Assembly (NCBI RefSeq): GCF_024330105.1
Contig: NZ_JANDHW010000001.1
Coordinates: 62,001-126,000 of the forward strand
Length of the DNA stretch: 64,000 nucleotides
Direction: 5' to 3'
Origin: Coprobacter tertius
GTDB taxonomy: Bacteria; Bacteroidota; Bacteroidia; Bacteroidales; Coprobacteraceae
The position numbers and the translations under genes are program-made. The notes beneath the pieces were generated by a model that did no database searches, was not told the DNA's origin, and saw only the letters and a list, made by a program, of their open reading frames with translations. Below, one piece after another: positions 42,858 to 54,000 of the stretch (positions are counted from its first letter, which is position 1; the number at the start of each line of letters is the position of its first letter).

Positions 42858-45212
42858 TCAGCGTATTTCTATCTCATCGACAAACAGGAAAGCTCTATTA
42901 CCCTTTGACGGATGCCAAGAGGGAATTTTGTCTGTTGTCGTTGCGATGATGCGTACATATTGCGTGGTTACGGGATCGAACTGTACGCCATTTACTATGC
43001 GGCCGTCTGTTTCTTTTTCTTTGGGTGTAGGGAACGATTTATCGCATACGGTTTTAAAATCTTTATTATTATCCGAAACTTCGATTTTGAGATTTGTCGC
43101 CGGGAAAATCCAGTCGCCTTTCAGAAATAACATTCCCAAATATACTTTCGATATCGGGGTGGGTTTTCCCAAATCGATCGTTGCGTCGAGATTTTCTTTA
43201 TTAAAACCTACCCAACGACCATTGGCGAAATTTCGGTCACCGGTAATTCCGTCGACCAGTGTATTTCCCCCACCGAAAGTATAACGAGTATCCGGCTGGG
43301 TGTTCAGTACGATTTTTTTTGCAGTAGCTTTGTTGAATAAATAATCTTTGGTCGTGACTACATTCTGGATACCGGAAAAGAAAGCCGTGGCTTTTAATAT
43401 GCTGTTCTGGTTTATTTCGATGGGTTTACCGTCATACTTGGGACTGTTTAGGGTAGGTTCGGTATTGTCGAGCGTATAATAGATAGGGCCGTCGTATAAG
43501 CAAGACAATTCGGCTTCGATGCATCCTTTATCGGGATTTACCGACGATTTTATTTTTACTTTAAATATTTCCTTACTGAAATTGTACCCTTTTAGTTGGT
43601 ATATGCCGATATTGTGTTTTAGTCTCAAGAGAAAATCGTTCAGATTCATATTCCCGGGTTGGGTCCATAAGACTTCGCTCATCGCATCGAGGCGTGGGAG
43701 TAGCATATATTCTATATGGTTGAAATCCGAAATGTATTCGGTCCACATATTCGCTTGTGCACCCAAAATGTATTGGTGGAATTCCGGTTCGAGTTTATCG
43801 GGAACGGGATTAAAAGAATATACTTTTTCTAACGGAATATACCCGCCTATAGCCAGTGGTTCGTCTTGAGTATCTTCACTTTGGTAATAATCGAAATATG
43901 CATAATTTACGGGGGTCATAATTACGTCGTGTTTTTGTCGGGCCGCTTCGATACCACCTTCTGTTCCTCTCCATGACATGACAGTAGCATTACCGGATAA
44001 TCCGCCTTCGAGGATTTCGTCCCAACCGATAATCTGACGACCTTTGGAATTAACGAATTTCTCGATACGGGAGATAAAATAACTTTGCAGTTTTTCTTCA
44101 GCGGTATGGTCTTTATCCGCTTTTAATCCTTCTTTACGAATACGAGCCTGGCAATACGGGCATTTTTCCCAATTGGTTTTAGGACATTCGTCGCCTCCGA
44201 TATGAATGTATTTCGAGGGGAACAGGTCGATCACTTCAGAGAGAACGTCTTCTACGAACTTATAAGTGCTTTCTTTTCCGGCACATAACACTTCGTCGGC
44301 TACACCCCATATCGGTCTAACTTCATAAGGTCCTCCGGTACATCCTAAATAAGGGAATGTCGCCAGTGCCGCAACCATGTGCCCCGGCATATCTATTTCG
44401 GGTATCACGGTAATAAAATGTTTATTGGCATAAGCGACGATTTCACGTATTTCATCTTGTGTGTAGAAACCGCCGTAAGGGGTGTGATCGAATTTATCCC
44501 AGTCTTTTCCTATCATTGTTTTTTTGCGAACACTTCCGATACGGGTAAGTTCGGGATATTTTTTTATTTCGATACGCCATCCTTGATCATCGGTCAGATG
44601 CCAATGAAAAGTATTCATCTTGTGCATCGCCAAGATGTCGATATATTTTTTAACTTCATCTACAGTAAAAAAATGGCGGCTTACATCGAGATGAGCGCCT
44701 CTGTAGGCAAATCGCGGAGCGTCGTTTATTTCTACACAGGGTACTTCCCATTTTTTTACCGTAGAAGTTATGGTATCGGCGTAGATTTCTATGGGTAAAA
44801 GTTGTTTCAGGGTATTTATACCATAAAAAAAGCCGGAGCCGCTCGAAGCTTTTATGGTAATTCTTTTGGGAGTGACTTGTAATGAATAAGCTTCTTTCGA
44901 CAATAATGTATCTGCATCGAAATATAAATTATGGCCGTCGGTTTCATTATCGTTGCTTTCAACAGCCATATCCATTCCCGAAACATTTTTTAGCTGGGTG
45001 GCGAAATCATCGATTACATTTTTCGAAACCGAATCTACACGAGAAGTATAAATAAAACGAGTTTGGTTATCGAATTCGAAAGCGCCGTTTCGGATAGTCA
45101 TTTGGTTTGGTAACGGAATAATAGAATAATTGTCTTTTGTGTTTTTTTGCTGGCACGAGATCAATAAGATCATTAAGACGAACAGTGTTCCGGGTAAAAG
45201 ATTTTTTTTCAT
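42858..45212 (-). CDS. beta-N-acetylhexosaminidase, GH20, lipoprotein
   Basis: A 784-residue GH20 lipoprotein with lipobox ILLISC (Cys20). Domains: GH20b N-terminal region (about 25-160), GH20 barrel (about 165-500) with AYRGAHLDVSRHFF, FHWHLTDDQGWR, PEIDMPGHM and the catalytic pair Asp341-Glu342 in HIGGDECPK, then a chitobiase-type domain (YYTLDNTEPTLNSPKY, about 575) and an F5/8-type domain ending FLFVDEIEIR. It is about 45% similar by eye to the next GH20 gene, suggesting an old duplication; the lipoprotein signal puts this copy on a membrane surface while the sister has a plain signal peptide. It is likely to trim antennary GlcNAc from N-glycans. Confidence 0.93.
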   Translation of the reverse strand: MKKNLLPGTLFVLMILLISCQQKNTKDNYSIIPLPNQMTIRNGAFEFDNQTRFIYTSRVDSVSKNVIDDFATQLKNVSGMDMAVESNDNETDGHNLYFDADTLLSKEAYSLQVTPKRITIKASSGSGFFYGINTLKQLLPIEIYADTITSTVKKWEVPCVEINDAPRFAYRGAHLDVSRHFFTVDEVKKYIDILAMHKMNTFHWHLTDDQGWRIEIKKYPELTRIGSVRKKTMIGKDWDKFDHTPYGGFYTQDEIREIVAYANKHFITVIPEIDMPGHMVAALATFPYLGCTGGPYEVRPIWGVADEVLCAGKESTYKFVEDVLSEVIDLFPSKYIHIGGDECPKTNWEKCPYCQARIRKEGLKADKDHTAEEKLQSYFISRIEKFVNSKGRQIIGWDEILEGGLSGNATVMSWRGTEGGIEAARQKHDVIMTPVNYAYFDYYQSEDTQDEPLAIGGYIPLEKVYSFNPVPDKLEPEFHQYILGAQANMWTEYISDFNHIEYMLLPRLDAMSEVLWTQPGNMNLNDFLLRLKHNIGIYQLKGYNFSKEIFKVKIKSSVNPDKGCIEAELSCLYDGPIYYTLDNTEPTLNSPKYDGKPIEINQNSILKATAFFSGIQNVVTTKDYLFNKATAKKIVLNTQPDTRYTFGGGNTLVDGITGDRNFANGRWVGFNKENLDATIDLGKPTPISKVYLGMLFLKGDWIFPATNLKIEVSDNNKDFKTVCDKSFPTPKEKETDGRIVNGVQFDPVTTQYVRIIATTTDKIPSWHPSKGNRAFLFVDEIEIR

Positions 45213-45290
45213 AGATATCCTCTTATTTAAAAATTGGTATTGATTAATTTATAAAATATATTGTTGTTATATAGCTATTTATCGATATAT

Positions 45291-45345
45291 AAAAGGGCAT
45301 CCCCCGGTTTTACAAAGTTATGAAACCTGCTGGGATGCCTCTTTT
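45291..45345 (-). terminator. hairpin terminator or processing site between GH85 and the GH20 pair
   Basis: GGCATCCC (45296-45303) / GGGATGCC (45332-45339) with an inner GGTTT/AAACC pair. On the minus strand T-rich CCCTTTTATA follows. It separates GH85 from the two GH20 genes, which may be lower expressed. Confidence 0.6.
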
Positions 45346-45398
45346 CTTTTTAGTTAAAATTTTGTATTATATCAGAAAATATTTATAATGCCAAAATC

Positions 45399-48300
45399 TT
45401 ATTGTTTATTTACTTTTACCGTACGTACGTTTACGCCGTCTTTCGATACCCGTACGATATACATACCCGGCGTGCCGTTAACCGCTACGCGTACGATCTC
45501 GCCGTCGGTTACTTCGAGCGATTTTTCGTCGATCTGCGTACCGTCGATGGCAAATACAATCATTTTATAAGTACCGGCGTCTCTGAATTTCATATTTACC
45601 GCATCGGTAAACGGGTTGGGATAAACGCCCAATTTTTCTATCGCTTCGGTGTCTTCGATGCCGTCATAACCGCTTACCACGATATATTCGGTTTTTTTCT
45701 TCACATCTTTGCCCCACATGTTTTCGAGTGTGAGAGTAACATCGTAATTACCGTTTGCCGTATAAGAAGCGGTAGCAGTGCTGCCATCTTGTACGACGCT
45801 GGCATCTGGCATTTCGAATTCGGCTGTGGTTTTGATATCGAGCGAACCGGATATTGCTGGGTTTCCTAATACGTCGATATTGGGTTTCTGCGTTTCTTCG
45901 ATTGTACCCGAAGTGCTTTCTCCACCTCCTCCGATAAAGGTAATGTATCGTCCTTCGAGTCCGGTGCCGTGTCCTTTATTTGTAAAGGTATTGTCGGGAT
46001 TTACGGCTTCGAAATCGTAATAACCGCGTACGTTAGCCGGGACTTCCCTGCCGTCGTATCCCTTCATGGCGTCGAGTACTTCGTCGTCGGTCATGGCTTT
46101 GTCCCACACCTGTACCTCGTCGATCGTTCCGTTAAAACCGGAATGGTACTGGTTAGAACCTCCGAAATAAATCGGAGATATGCCGCCGTTTTTATAATAA
46201 GAAACAAACTCCCGTCCGGTTTCCTGGGCTACTTTCTTACCGTTGAAGTACATGGTTAGCGTTGTTCCCCCTTTTAAGGTTATCGCCAGGTGGTTCCAGG
46301 TATTCAGCGACACGCTGTGTCCTGTGCTCATACAGTCTCCGTTCGGATTTTCATGTTGGTTTACCCGTTGGCCGCCGAAATTAACTGTGTTACCGAAAGT
46401 AGTGTACGATATTTCGTTGGCCGGGTGTACATTGCCTCCTTTTCCTACTTGCGGCCAGATGTGTACCCAGAAGGCACCCCAGTTGTTATTCGGCCAGGGA
46501 GTTTCGGTGGTACGCTTGTTGATGAGGTTGGTACCGTAACGGTCGTGTGAGAAATTATCGGCCTTGAACCATAGAGCTACCGAATAATCCTGTTGGTCGT
46601 AGCCAATGGCCTCCGACGGAAGGCGGAACATGGTGGGGTCGTGCAAGTCGAGCCCGCGAGAAACCTTTCCTTCACCCAGCCGGGCGGCGGTATAGCTTAC
46701 GGTCGTCGTTTCGTCGCGGTCGAGGGTTGTTTTGTCGGCGGTAAAATCCGCGATAATAGGCAAAGCCCCGGTACTTTCGGGAGAGATTTGTACGAACCCG
46801 CGTACGGTGATTTCGCTGCCGTCGTTCATCGATACCACCACATCGAACGAACCTTCCTTGTCGATAGAGGTGGTCATCGAATTACCGCCTTCTACCATTT
46901 GTACGGGGTCGCCGGTTAAAGGATCGTTGATACTCCAATATGAGGCTTCCTCATGTAATATATCTTTAAAGCGTACGGTAAATTCCTCGCCTTTTTTAAT
47001 AATGACTTTATCGATCTCGAGATCGTCTACCGGTGTTACCGCCGGATGATCTTCATATTCACTCCATACGATTTCGCTTTTGGTTTTACCGTCGGGTGCT
47101 ACGGCACATACGCCTATGCGATACCGGGATACATTCGGCAAAGCCGGAGCGCCTACCACATAAGCGGCCCAGGAGGTCGTAGCGGTACATAAAGTGGGTT
47201 CACCGCCTTCGGGTTGGCTCCAAATTTCGAAATACCAGGTATCTACGTCTTCGTTATAGATCGGTGTTGCGGGATCGTTCGGGGCTTGGTCGCGGCTTTT
47301 GAAAATTATTTTGTAATCGATGTTATTGTATTTCCGGTCGAGAATGCGGGTAAGGGTGATTTGCGGTGCGACGGGATTCCATTGCTTGTTATTATTCACA
47401 ATCGAGAATTCTCCCAGTAAAATCTCGTAGTCGGCAGAAGTATTTTCTACCGTAACCCCTATGCAAGCAACCTTGCCGTTCATTTGCAGTTTGTTGGCGT
47501 TCGATTTAAATTCGGTCCATTCTCCGCTTTTCGCGGCGGCCGGTATAACAGCCGAGTGCATGGTATTTTCGCTGCCGACGAAAGACCAGCATAATTTCAG
47601 GTGAGGATCGGTACCGTTTTTTACTTTGTAACGCAGTGATACGATATCGCCTTTTTTCACGTCGAAGTTTGTTTTGAACAGACGTACGTTCGATTTCTGC
47701 GTGGCGCCTCGCATCGCCAGACACGATCCGGCAAACCAGGAATCGTCGAATGTAAATTCACATTCTATGGCGTCTTCGGGAACGTTGCCGTTGTCGTCGG
47801 TAATCCACCATCTCCAGGTAGGCAGCATGTCTTGGGTAGAAATGTTGTACCATTTCTGGTTGAAAGTCGTTTTTCCTTCGCTGCGGAAAGCCTCTCCGTT
47901 ACCTAAACCGAAACGAGTGACGAAAGGCAGTTCTTGCAAAGTACTTCTTGCGGGAAGGTATTTGGCGATCCCGTGGAATTTCTTCATGGCGTTGATGCTG
48001 CTCGTATTTACATTATCGTTGACGGGAGGCAGGTTCTTGACGTTGCGCAACCCGCCGCAGAATACCTGTTCGAGTTTAATCTGGTAAGTCTTTTGCACGG
48101 CTTTGTCGTTCGAACCCAATTCGCCGGAGTTTCCGTATACCTGATTGGTTTGGTGGGCTCCCCAGAAAACGATCGAGGCCGGAGTGGTCGTTAGTTCGGT
48201 CCATCCGTGGTTACCCGATGCTGTATTCTGGTCATGTATCCATCGTCCCTGAATGTCGAAACCGGCGTATATGTCGTAAGTACTGCGTCCGTATTGAGTC

Positions 48301-49148
48301 GCGGCGTTTGCCGATCCGGAAAGATAGCCGCCCCAGTTGTAATTGAGCATATACATGTCGGTTACATTCTGTCCGTTTTTCGACAGCCAGTTTTCTTTTC
48401 CGCTAGGGAAAGTGCTACCAAAATTCACCCCTCCCGAGTTCGACATGGTACCATACCAGTACACGGTAAAGTGCCAACCCAATTCGGGTGCGATACGATG
48501 GCATTCTGCCAGGAAATCCTGAAAATCGCTTGCTCCGGAGATGTAAGATTCCGGGTTGATGCCCAAACCGTCTACTCCGTAATATTTCATGAATTTAATC
48601 AGTTTTTCGGCGTTTTTGAAGTTTCCGTTTTCCTTTTCATTCAGCATATTTATGATCCGTTGTGCAGAAGCTGCTCCGGCTCCCGAGTCGAAGAACAGCA
48701 GACAGCCGTTGGGTACTCCGTTTTTGTGGCAAACATCGCTGAAACCGCCGGGTACGCGAACCCAGTTGATCGCCCAACCGCCATGAGAATCGATGTAGGA
48801 CCACAGGCTGAAATTATCGCCGTCGAAGACGTAGCGGGGTAGCGGCCCCCAATAGTTATCGGCACAACCTATAGGTACCCACCAGCAGAATTTGCGATCT
48901 TGGGTCATTGTAGGGTCTACTTGTGTTTGTGTATTTACAAACCTTTCTTTGGGTTTTACCCTCGAGATATAAAAATTCTCGTCTTCTGAAAGGGGCGTAC
49001 CCGGTTCCCAGGCGGCGAAGTAATCGGCGAAACCTTTATCGCCTTCGATAGCATTTATGTATTTCGGGTGTGTGGGCAAGGATTGTCCGAAAGCCGAAAA
49101 AACATATAACCAAACCAGTGCGACTGAAATGAGTGTCGTTTTTTTCAT
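45399..49148 (-). CDS. endo-beta-N-acetylglucosaminidase, GH85, with LamG-type domain and T9SS sorting domain
   Basis: Cleaves the GlcNAc-beta-1,4-GlcNAc core of Asn-linked glycans. A 1249-residue protein with signal peptide ending AFGQ. The GH85 catalytic domain (about 50-410) has the active-site pair Asn198 and Glu200 in DGLGINPES, the same N-x-E spacing as Endo-A, plus DGDNFSLWSYIDSHGG, YWYGTMSN and GAHQTNQVYG. Beta domains follow, then a concanavalin A-like LamG region (about 840-1040: DYSVALWFKAD, WNHLAITLKGG, FNGTIDEVQVWD). A PKD-like stretch and a type A sorting domain end the protein (GVYPNPFTDAVNM ... GMYIVRVSKDGVNVRTVKVNKQ), so T9SS secretion or surface anchoring is expected. It follows SusD by 196 bases. 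Confidence 0.9.
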   Translation of the reverse strand: MKKTTLISVALVWLYVFSAFGQSLPTHPKYINAIEGDKGFADYFAAWEPGTPLSEDENFYISRVKPKERFVNTQTQVDPTMTQDRKFCWWVPIGCADNYWGPLPRYVFDGDNFSLWSYIDSHGGWAINWVRVPGGFSDVCHKNGVPNGCLLFFDSGAGAASAQRIINMLNEKENGNFKNAEKLIKFMKYYGVDGLGINPESYISGASDFQDFLAECHRIAPELGWHFTVYWYGTMSNSGGVNFGSTFPSGKENWLSKNGQNVTDMYMLNYNWGGYLSGSANAATQYGRSTYDIYAGFDIQGRWIHDQNTASGNHGWTELTTTPASIVFWGAHQTNQVYGNSGELGSNDKAVQKTYQIKLEQVFCGGLRNVKNLPPVNDNVNTSSINAMKKFHGIAKYLPARSTLQELPFVTRFGLGNGEAFRSEGKTTFNQKWYNISTQDMLPTWRWWITDDNGNVPEDAIECEFTFDDSWFAGSCLAMRGATQKSNVRLFKTNFDVKKGDIVSLRYKVKNGTDPHLKLCWSFVGSENTMHSAVIPAAAKSGEWTEFKSNANKLQMNGKVACIGVTVENTSADYEILLGEFSIVNNNKQWNPVAPQITLTRILDRKYNNIDYKIIFKSRDQAPNDPATPIYNEDVDTWYFEIWSQPEGGEPTLCTATTSWAAYVVGAPALPNVSRYRIGVCAVAPDGKTKSEIVWSEYEDHPAVTPVDDLEIDKVIIKKGEEFTVRFKDILHEEASYWSINDPLTGDPVQMVEGGNSMTTSIDKEGSFDVVVSMNDGSEITVRGFVQISPESTGALPIIADFTADKTTLDRDETTTVSYTAARLGEGKVSRGLDLHDPTMFRLPSEAIGYDQQDYSVALWFKADNFSHDRYGTNLINKRTTETPWPNNNWGAFWVHIWPQVGKGGNVHPANEISYTTFGNTVNFGGQRVNQHENPNGDCMSTGHSVSLNTWNHLAITLKGGTTLTMYFNGKKVAQETGREFVSYYKNGGISPIYFGGSNQYHSGFNGTIDEVQVWDKAMTDDEVLDAMKGYDGREVPANVRGYYDFEAVNPDNTFTNKGHGTGLEGRYITFIGGGGESTSGTIEETQKPNIDVLGNPAISGSLDIKTTAEFEMPDASVVQDGSTATASYTANGNYDVTLTLENMWGKDVKKKTEYIVVSGYDGIEDTEAIEKLGVYPNPFTDAVNMKFRDAGTYKMIVFAIDGTQIDEKSLEVTDGEIVRVAVNGTPGMYIVRVSKDGVNVRTVKVNKQ

Positions 49149-49287
49149 GATCGAAAGTTATTAATTAATAAATAGTGTATTGGTTAGTATCAGTAAATGA
49201 TTGTACTTATAAATAGTTCGTGATTCTGTGATCGTTATCTCTTTCCCCCATTTCTTTACATTTGTCGCCTTTTTGTCCTTTTGAGAC

Positions 49288-49314
49288 CGCCAGTGGAGGC
49301 AATCCCCCTTGGCG
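49288..49314 (-). other. intercistronic stem-loop between SusD and GH85
   Basis: CGCCA (49288-49292) / TGGCG (49310-49314) around an inner GGAGG/CCCCC with one mismatch. There is no T-run directly after it on the minus strand, so mRNA stabilisation or processing is more likely than termination. Confidence 0.4.
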
Positions 49315-49344
49315 ACAGAGTAAAGAGAAGACCGGGAAAACGGA

Positions 49345-51009
49345 TTATAATCCGTTATTTCCCGTATCCCACCACAATCGGGTCATTTGATAATTACCGC
49401 CGCCGAGTGCCGGAATACCCAAACTTTCGATGTCGGCTGCTGTAGAACTTTCGGTAGCTACCCAAGGGATGCGGCGTATGAGTTTGCCGTTACCCAGCGA
49501 ACCGTCGCCGATATCGTCGACCGGGAATACTTTTGGGTAACCTGTACGGCGCAGGTCGTTCCAGGCTTCGAGTCCCATGGGAAAGTTGGCGATGTATTTT
49601 TGGGTAATGATTTTTTCCAGTTTTGTCTCGTTATCATCCGCATTATTCCATTTTACCCCTATCGTAATAATACCCGGAGTATTGTTTCTCGGATTTTGCG
49701 GATCTACGTAATCGATTGTCGCATCGGCGCTTTCGAGATCGATATAATCTTTGTATTCCTGTGAAGAAATGCCTATGCCTTCGTCTTTGAACGATTGTTC
49801 TATTCCTTTTTTATATAAGAACGAAACGACTTCGGTACCGACGTTCCAGCGAAGTTTCGCTTCGGCTTTCAGGAATAAGACTTCCGAAAGTTTAAATAGG
49901 GAAACGGGGCGGTAGCTGTAGGTACTGCTCGGGCTCGAATAGCCGAGGAACTGGTTGGTATCGTCGCGCCGTGGCATATCTATTCCAGCCCTGATACCGA
50001 TATAATTACTTCCTTCTGCCATTACGACATTCCCCTCTTTGTCGGTGATGTTTTTGTTATTCTTGTCGAACCATTTGGCCAGCATCGGGCTCTTCAGCCG
50101 TTTGAGCATATTTTCGAACGAGGCGTTCAGCCGGGTATCGTTCCATTTGGTAGCGATATAGGTCATGGGGTGTATTTTACCTTCTAACGTTTCGTCGTAA
50201 GCTACGTTATGGTCTCTGAGTACACCGGCGGCGATAGCATCGGCGGCCTCTTGTTTCGCTCTTTCGGGATTTACGTTACTCATACGTACGGCCATTCTCA
50301 GTCGAATAGAATTAGCGAACTCGATCCAGGTGGCGATGTCTTTTCCACAAATTCTGTCATAACCGTTAAGTATCTTCTGTATTTGCGTTTGGTGTTCGTC
50401 GGAGGTAGAAGGAAATTCTTGTAGAATATCTACGGCAGCTTTAAGATCGACGAAGAGCGAATCGTATATCTGGTCTAAGGGATAATAGGTTAGCGGCGGG
50501 TCTTGCTTCTCCTGTTTGTAATCCCACCAAGGGAAAGGACCGTAAATATCGGACAATTCGAGGGCCGAGTAAGAATAGATGATGCTCGCGATAGCACCCA
50601 GTTCCCGGATATCGAGATCGTTGGCTCCCCGTATAATCGGTAAAACTTGTTGAGAGGTCCAGAAGAAACTGGTCTGGGGTCCTCCTGCAAAATCCGGGAA
50701 ATAGGCGTATATCGAAGGCTGTTTGCCGTCGAAATTTTGCGTCAGGCTGAGATAACCGCTGTAATTATCGATATGCAGGTTGAACTGGTACTGGTATTTA
50801 TGTTCGCGCAGATCGTGCATATATTGCTGTGCCGAAAGAAACATGCCGGCAGCCTGGTCGATCGTAGCGACTTTATTTCCTTGAATAACCTCTTCGTTAT
50901 CTCCTAACGTATCGAGCAGCGAATCGCCGCAAGAAGAGAACGTAAGAGCCGAGGTAGCCGACAGTATCAGAGAGGTAAGAATTACATTGATTTTATTTTT
51001 TATTTTCAT
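49345..51009 (-). CDS. SusD-like outer-membrane lipoprotein
   Basis: A 554-residue SusD-family protein with a lipoprotein signal and lipobox TFSSCGD (about residue 27). The sequence is helical and TPR-like: AIASIIYSYSALELSDIYGPFPWWDYKQEK near 128, KDIATWIEFANSIRLRMAVRMSNV (about 225), SLFKLSEVLFLKAEAKLRWNVGTEV (about 375) and LEKIITQKYIANFPMGLEAWNDLRRTGYP near the C-terminus. It forms the glycan-binding cap of the SusC gene encoded 23 bases upstream. Together they should import GlcNAc-rich glycans released by the GH85 and GH20 enzymes of the same locus. Confidence 0.92.
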   Translation of the reverse strand: MKIKNKINVILTSLILSATSALTFSSCGDSLLDTLGDNEEVIQGNKVATIDQAAGMFLSAQQYMHDLREHKYQYQFNLHIDNYSGYLSLTQNFDGKQPSIYAYFPDFAGGPQTSFFWTSQQVLPIIRGANDLDIRELGAIASIIYSYSALELSDIYGPFPWWDYKQEKQDPPLTYYPLDQIYDSLFVDLKAAVDILQEFPSTSDEHQTQIQKILNGYDRICGKDIATWIEFANSIRLRMAVRMSNVNPERAKQEAADAIAAGVLRDHNVAYDETLEGKIHPMTYIATKWNDTRLNASFENMLKRLKSPMLAKWFDKNNKNITDKEGNVVMAEGSNYIGIRAGIDMPRRDDTNQFLGYSSPSSTYSYRPVSLFKLSEVLFLKAEAKLRWNVGTEVVSFLYKKGIEQSFKDEGIGISSQEYKDYIDLESADATIDYVDPQNPRNNTPGIITIGVKWNNADDNETKLEKIITQKYIANFPMGLEAWNDLRRTGYPKVFPVDDIGDGSLGNGKLIRRIPWVATESSTAADIESLGIPALGGGNYQMTRLWWDTGNNGL

Positions 51010-51031
51010 AATGGGTTATGATTTATAAGGT

Positions 51032-54000
51032 TTAGAAAGAAGCTTTTATAGCGAAGCCGAACATACGGGTGGTCGGCATGCTGAATACATCTACGTTGCC
51101 GAGAGCGTTTTGTGTGGTCATCGATGTTTCGGGATCGATGGGGGCATCTTTATAAATAAAAAACAGGTTACGTGCGTTAAGGCTGAGGGTAAGGTGCTTA
51201 CTTCGGCCGAAAACATCTCGGAATGTGTAAGCCACCGATATTTCCCGTAATCTGAAATTGGTTCCGTTATAAATGTAATTGTTACCGAGCAGTCCCATAG
51301 TTTCGTAATACGCTTGTATAGATGTCAACTGACCGTCGGGCAGGTACATAGCGGGAAATTTGTCGCCCTCTTTATTCTCCCAGACAAGGTTGTTTTGCTC
51401 GGCAAACAGGCGTGCGTCGGCCGTACGCTGCGAAGTTCCGAAATAATCGAGACGACCTTCGGTGAGCGAAATTACTTTTCCGCCGATTTTACCGTCGATA
51501 AGGAAATAGAACTGGAAATCTTTGTAGTTGAATGTATTGCTCCAGCCGAGATGATATTTGGCATTCATATTACCCATATATTTGTCTGATTGTCCGTTTT
51601 TCACGAAAGGACGCCCGTTCCTCGGGTTGATGATGATTTTTCCGGTGGTTTCGTCGCGCATGTAATCTACCGCATATAAATCTCCGTAAGAGCCGCCTTT
51701 AAGGAATTTAACTTTCAAGCCGGTAGAATTTCCCATAGATACCTCATATTTCAAGTCTTTCCCGTCGCTTTTTTTAGCTGTTGAAAGTATTTCGTTGGTG
51801 TTATATGAGAAATTTACGCCGGTCTTCCACGAGAAATCATTATTGGGGGCGAGAATATAACTCGTGGTAAGTTCGATTCCCTGATTGAGTACTTTACCGC
51901 CGTTTACAAATACGGTTTTTCCGCCTTGTCCCTTATAAGACATAAACTGGTTCTCCATAAGGGCGTGATAATAGGTAGCTTCTATATTTAAGGCTCTGCC
52001 GAACAGACTCAGGTCGAAACCTGTTTCTACCGACACCGTCGTTTCGGGTTTGGGGTTTTTGAAATCTTCGATACCTGACATGATGTATGCGCCCGTAGCC
52101 GGGTTACGGCTGGCCGAACTGAGAAACAAACTGTTGGGGATTGAGTTCCCGACTTCAGAATAGGACAAGCGCACTTTGAGTTCATCTATCGATCGGGGCA
52201 TTTCCCAAATGTTGGTCAGAATAGAGTTCGCCCCGAAAGAGAAGTACGGATAATGTTTTTTCATATTCCTGAATTGGGTAAAAGCCCGGTACCAGTCGTC
52301 GCGGTAGCTTCCCTCGATCGTAGCCTTGTCTTTATAACTCAATTGAGCGGTAGCGAAAATGGCTCGTGTCCAGTCCGAGACCTCGAGGCCGCCTTGAGTA
52401 ATCCCATCATTCGGTCCACCCCCTTTGATATAGATATCGCCGAGATTGAACTGGTTTACCGATTTGTCTTCCTGATAGGGTGCTCCGCTCGATGCGGGCG
52501 GAGTAAGAAACCATCTGTTTGACCGAGAGTTCATCATACTGCCGCCGGCATTGACATTCAGGTGAAAGTCTTTGATATCTTTATAGTAACTGAGCATAAA
52601 ATCACCGTAGAAATCTTGTGTAAACGAGGTTCCCCACAGCCAGCGGCCACGATCGTTCATGGCTTCAGGAAGCATGGTGGTGGCGTATTGTCTGGATTCC
52701 GAATAGCCACTGTTACGATCGTATTTAATACGGGCCTGCAGACTCAAGTTATCGATGATCTGGTAATCGGCCGAAATATTTCCGAAAACGCGATTCGATA
52801 TCGATTCGTTCGTCACCCGGTTCAGCAACCACCAGGGGTTGTTCATCGTAGGGGCATCTTGCATATACCATATCTGTTTTCCGTATTTGTTATCGGAAAG
52901 TTCCGAAACGAAACCGGGTTTGAGTATCGTCAGTTGGTCGCTGGGATTATCGGGATTGGGAATTTTTACGATTACATCGTAAGGCGAAGAATTCCATTTG
53001 CCGTTATAATCGACGTAGTTTTGGCGGTAATAGTTCATATCGGCATTCCTTGCCGCAGTATACAAATTGAATAGGGGCGAAAATATAACACCGCTTTGGG
53101 GACGGTTTTTTCCTTTCTGATTAATGTAGTTCGCCGAGAAGTTAATTTTCAGTTTATCCTTGAAAAACGAAAAATTTTCGCGTAACGTTATGTTATGCCG
53201 GTAAAATTTATTGGTGGGAATAATACCCATCGAAGTCGTATTCCCGTAAGAGAAATACGATTGTACCTTTTGAGTACCTCCACTGAAAGAGATCGTATTG
53301 TTATAGGTACTACCGGTATTGAAAAAGTCGGCGATATTATAGGCATTGTTCGTAAGCCGTTGCCTCGAGTTAGCCGGGTCGAGTTGTGAGGCAGTCATAT
53401 CCGAGAGTTTTCCGCCCCAACTCGTAGCCCCTATCGTATAACCGTTGGCTTCATTACCTTTTATCTCGCTGCCGTAAACATTTTGCAGCTTTGGTAATAC
53501 AAGCGGTGTTTCAAAAGTGGTGTTGCTAGAAAAATCGATGCGCAGGGAACCTTCTTTCCCTTTCTTGGTGGTGATCATCAGTACCCCGTTCGAGGCTGCG
53601 CTACCGTACAGGGCGGCCGAGTTGGCGCCTTTCAGGATGGTGATACTTTCGATATCGTCGGGGTTGAGTTGCGATAGCCCGTCGCCGCCTTCACCCGAAC
53701 CTTCGGAGATGAGCAGTTCGCCGTCGCCCATTCCCATTTGGCTCGATACGCTATTGAGCATAGGAACACCGTCGATGACGATAAGGGGGCTGTTGTTACC
53801 GAGCATAGAAGCGTTACCACGCAATAAAATCTTCGATGCGCTACCGGCTCCTCCTGTATTGGGCGTAATTACAAGGCCTGCGCTTTTCCCCTGCAGAGAA
53901 TTGATAAGGTTAGCTTCTTTAGCCCGGGTAAGTTCGTTCCCGCCTACGGTTTGGGTGGCATAGGTAAGGGATTCCGATTTCCGTTCGATTCCCATGGCGG

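Noticed and set aside
48207-48842. Plus-strand open frame of 211 codons opposite the GH85 gene
   Set aside because: It is antisense to the GH85 catalytic domain and has no recognisable domain.
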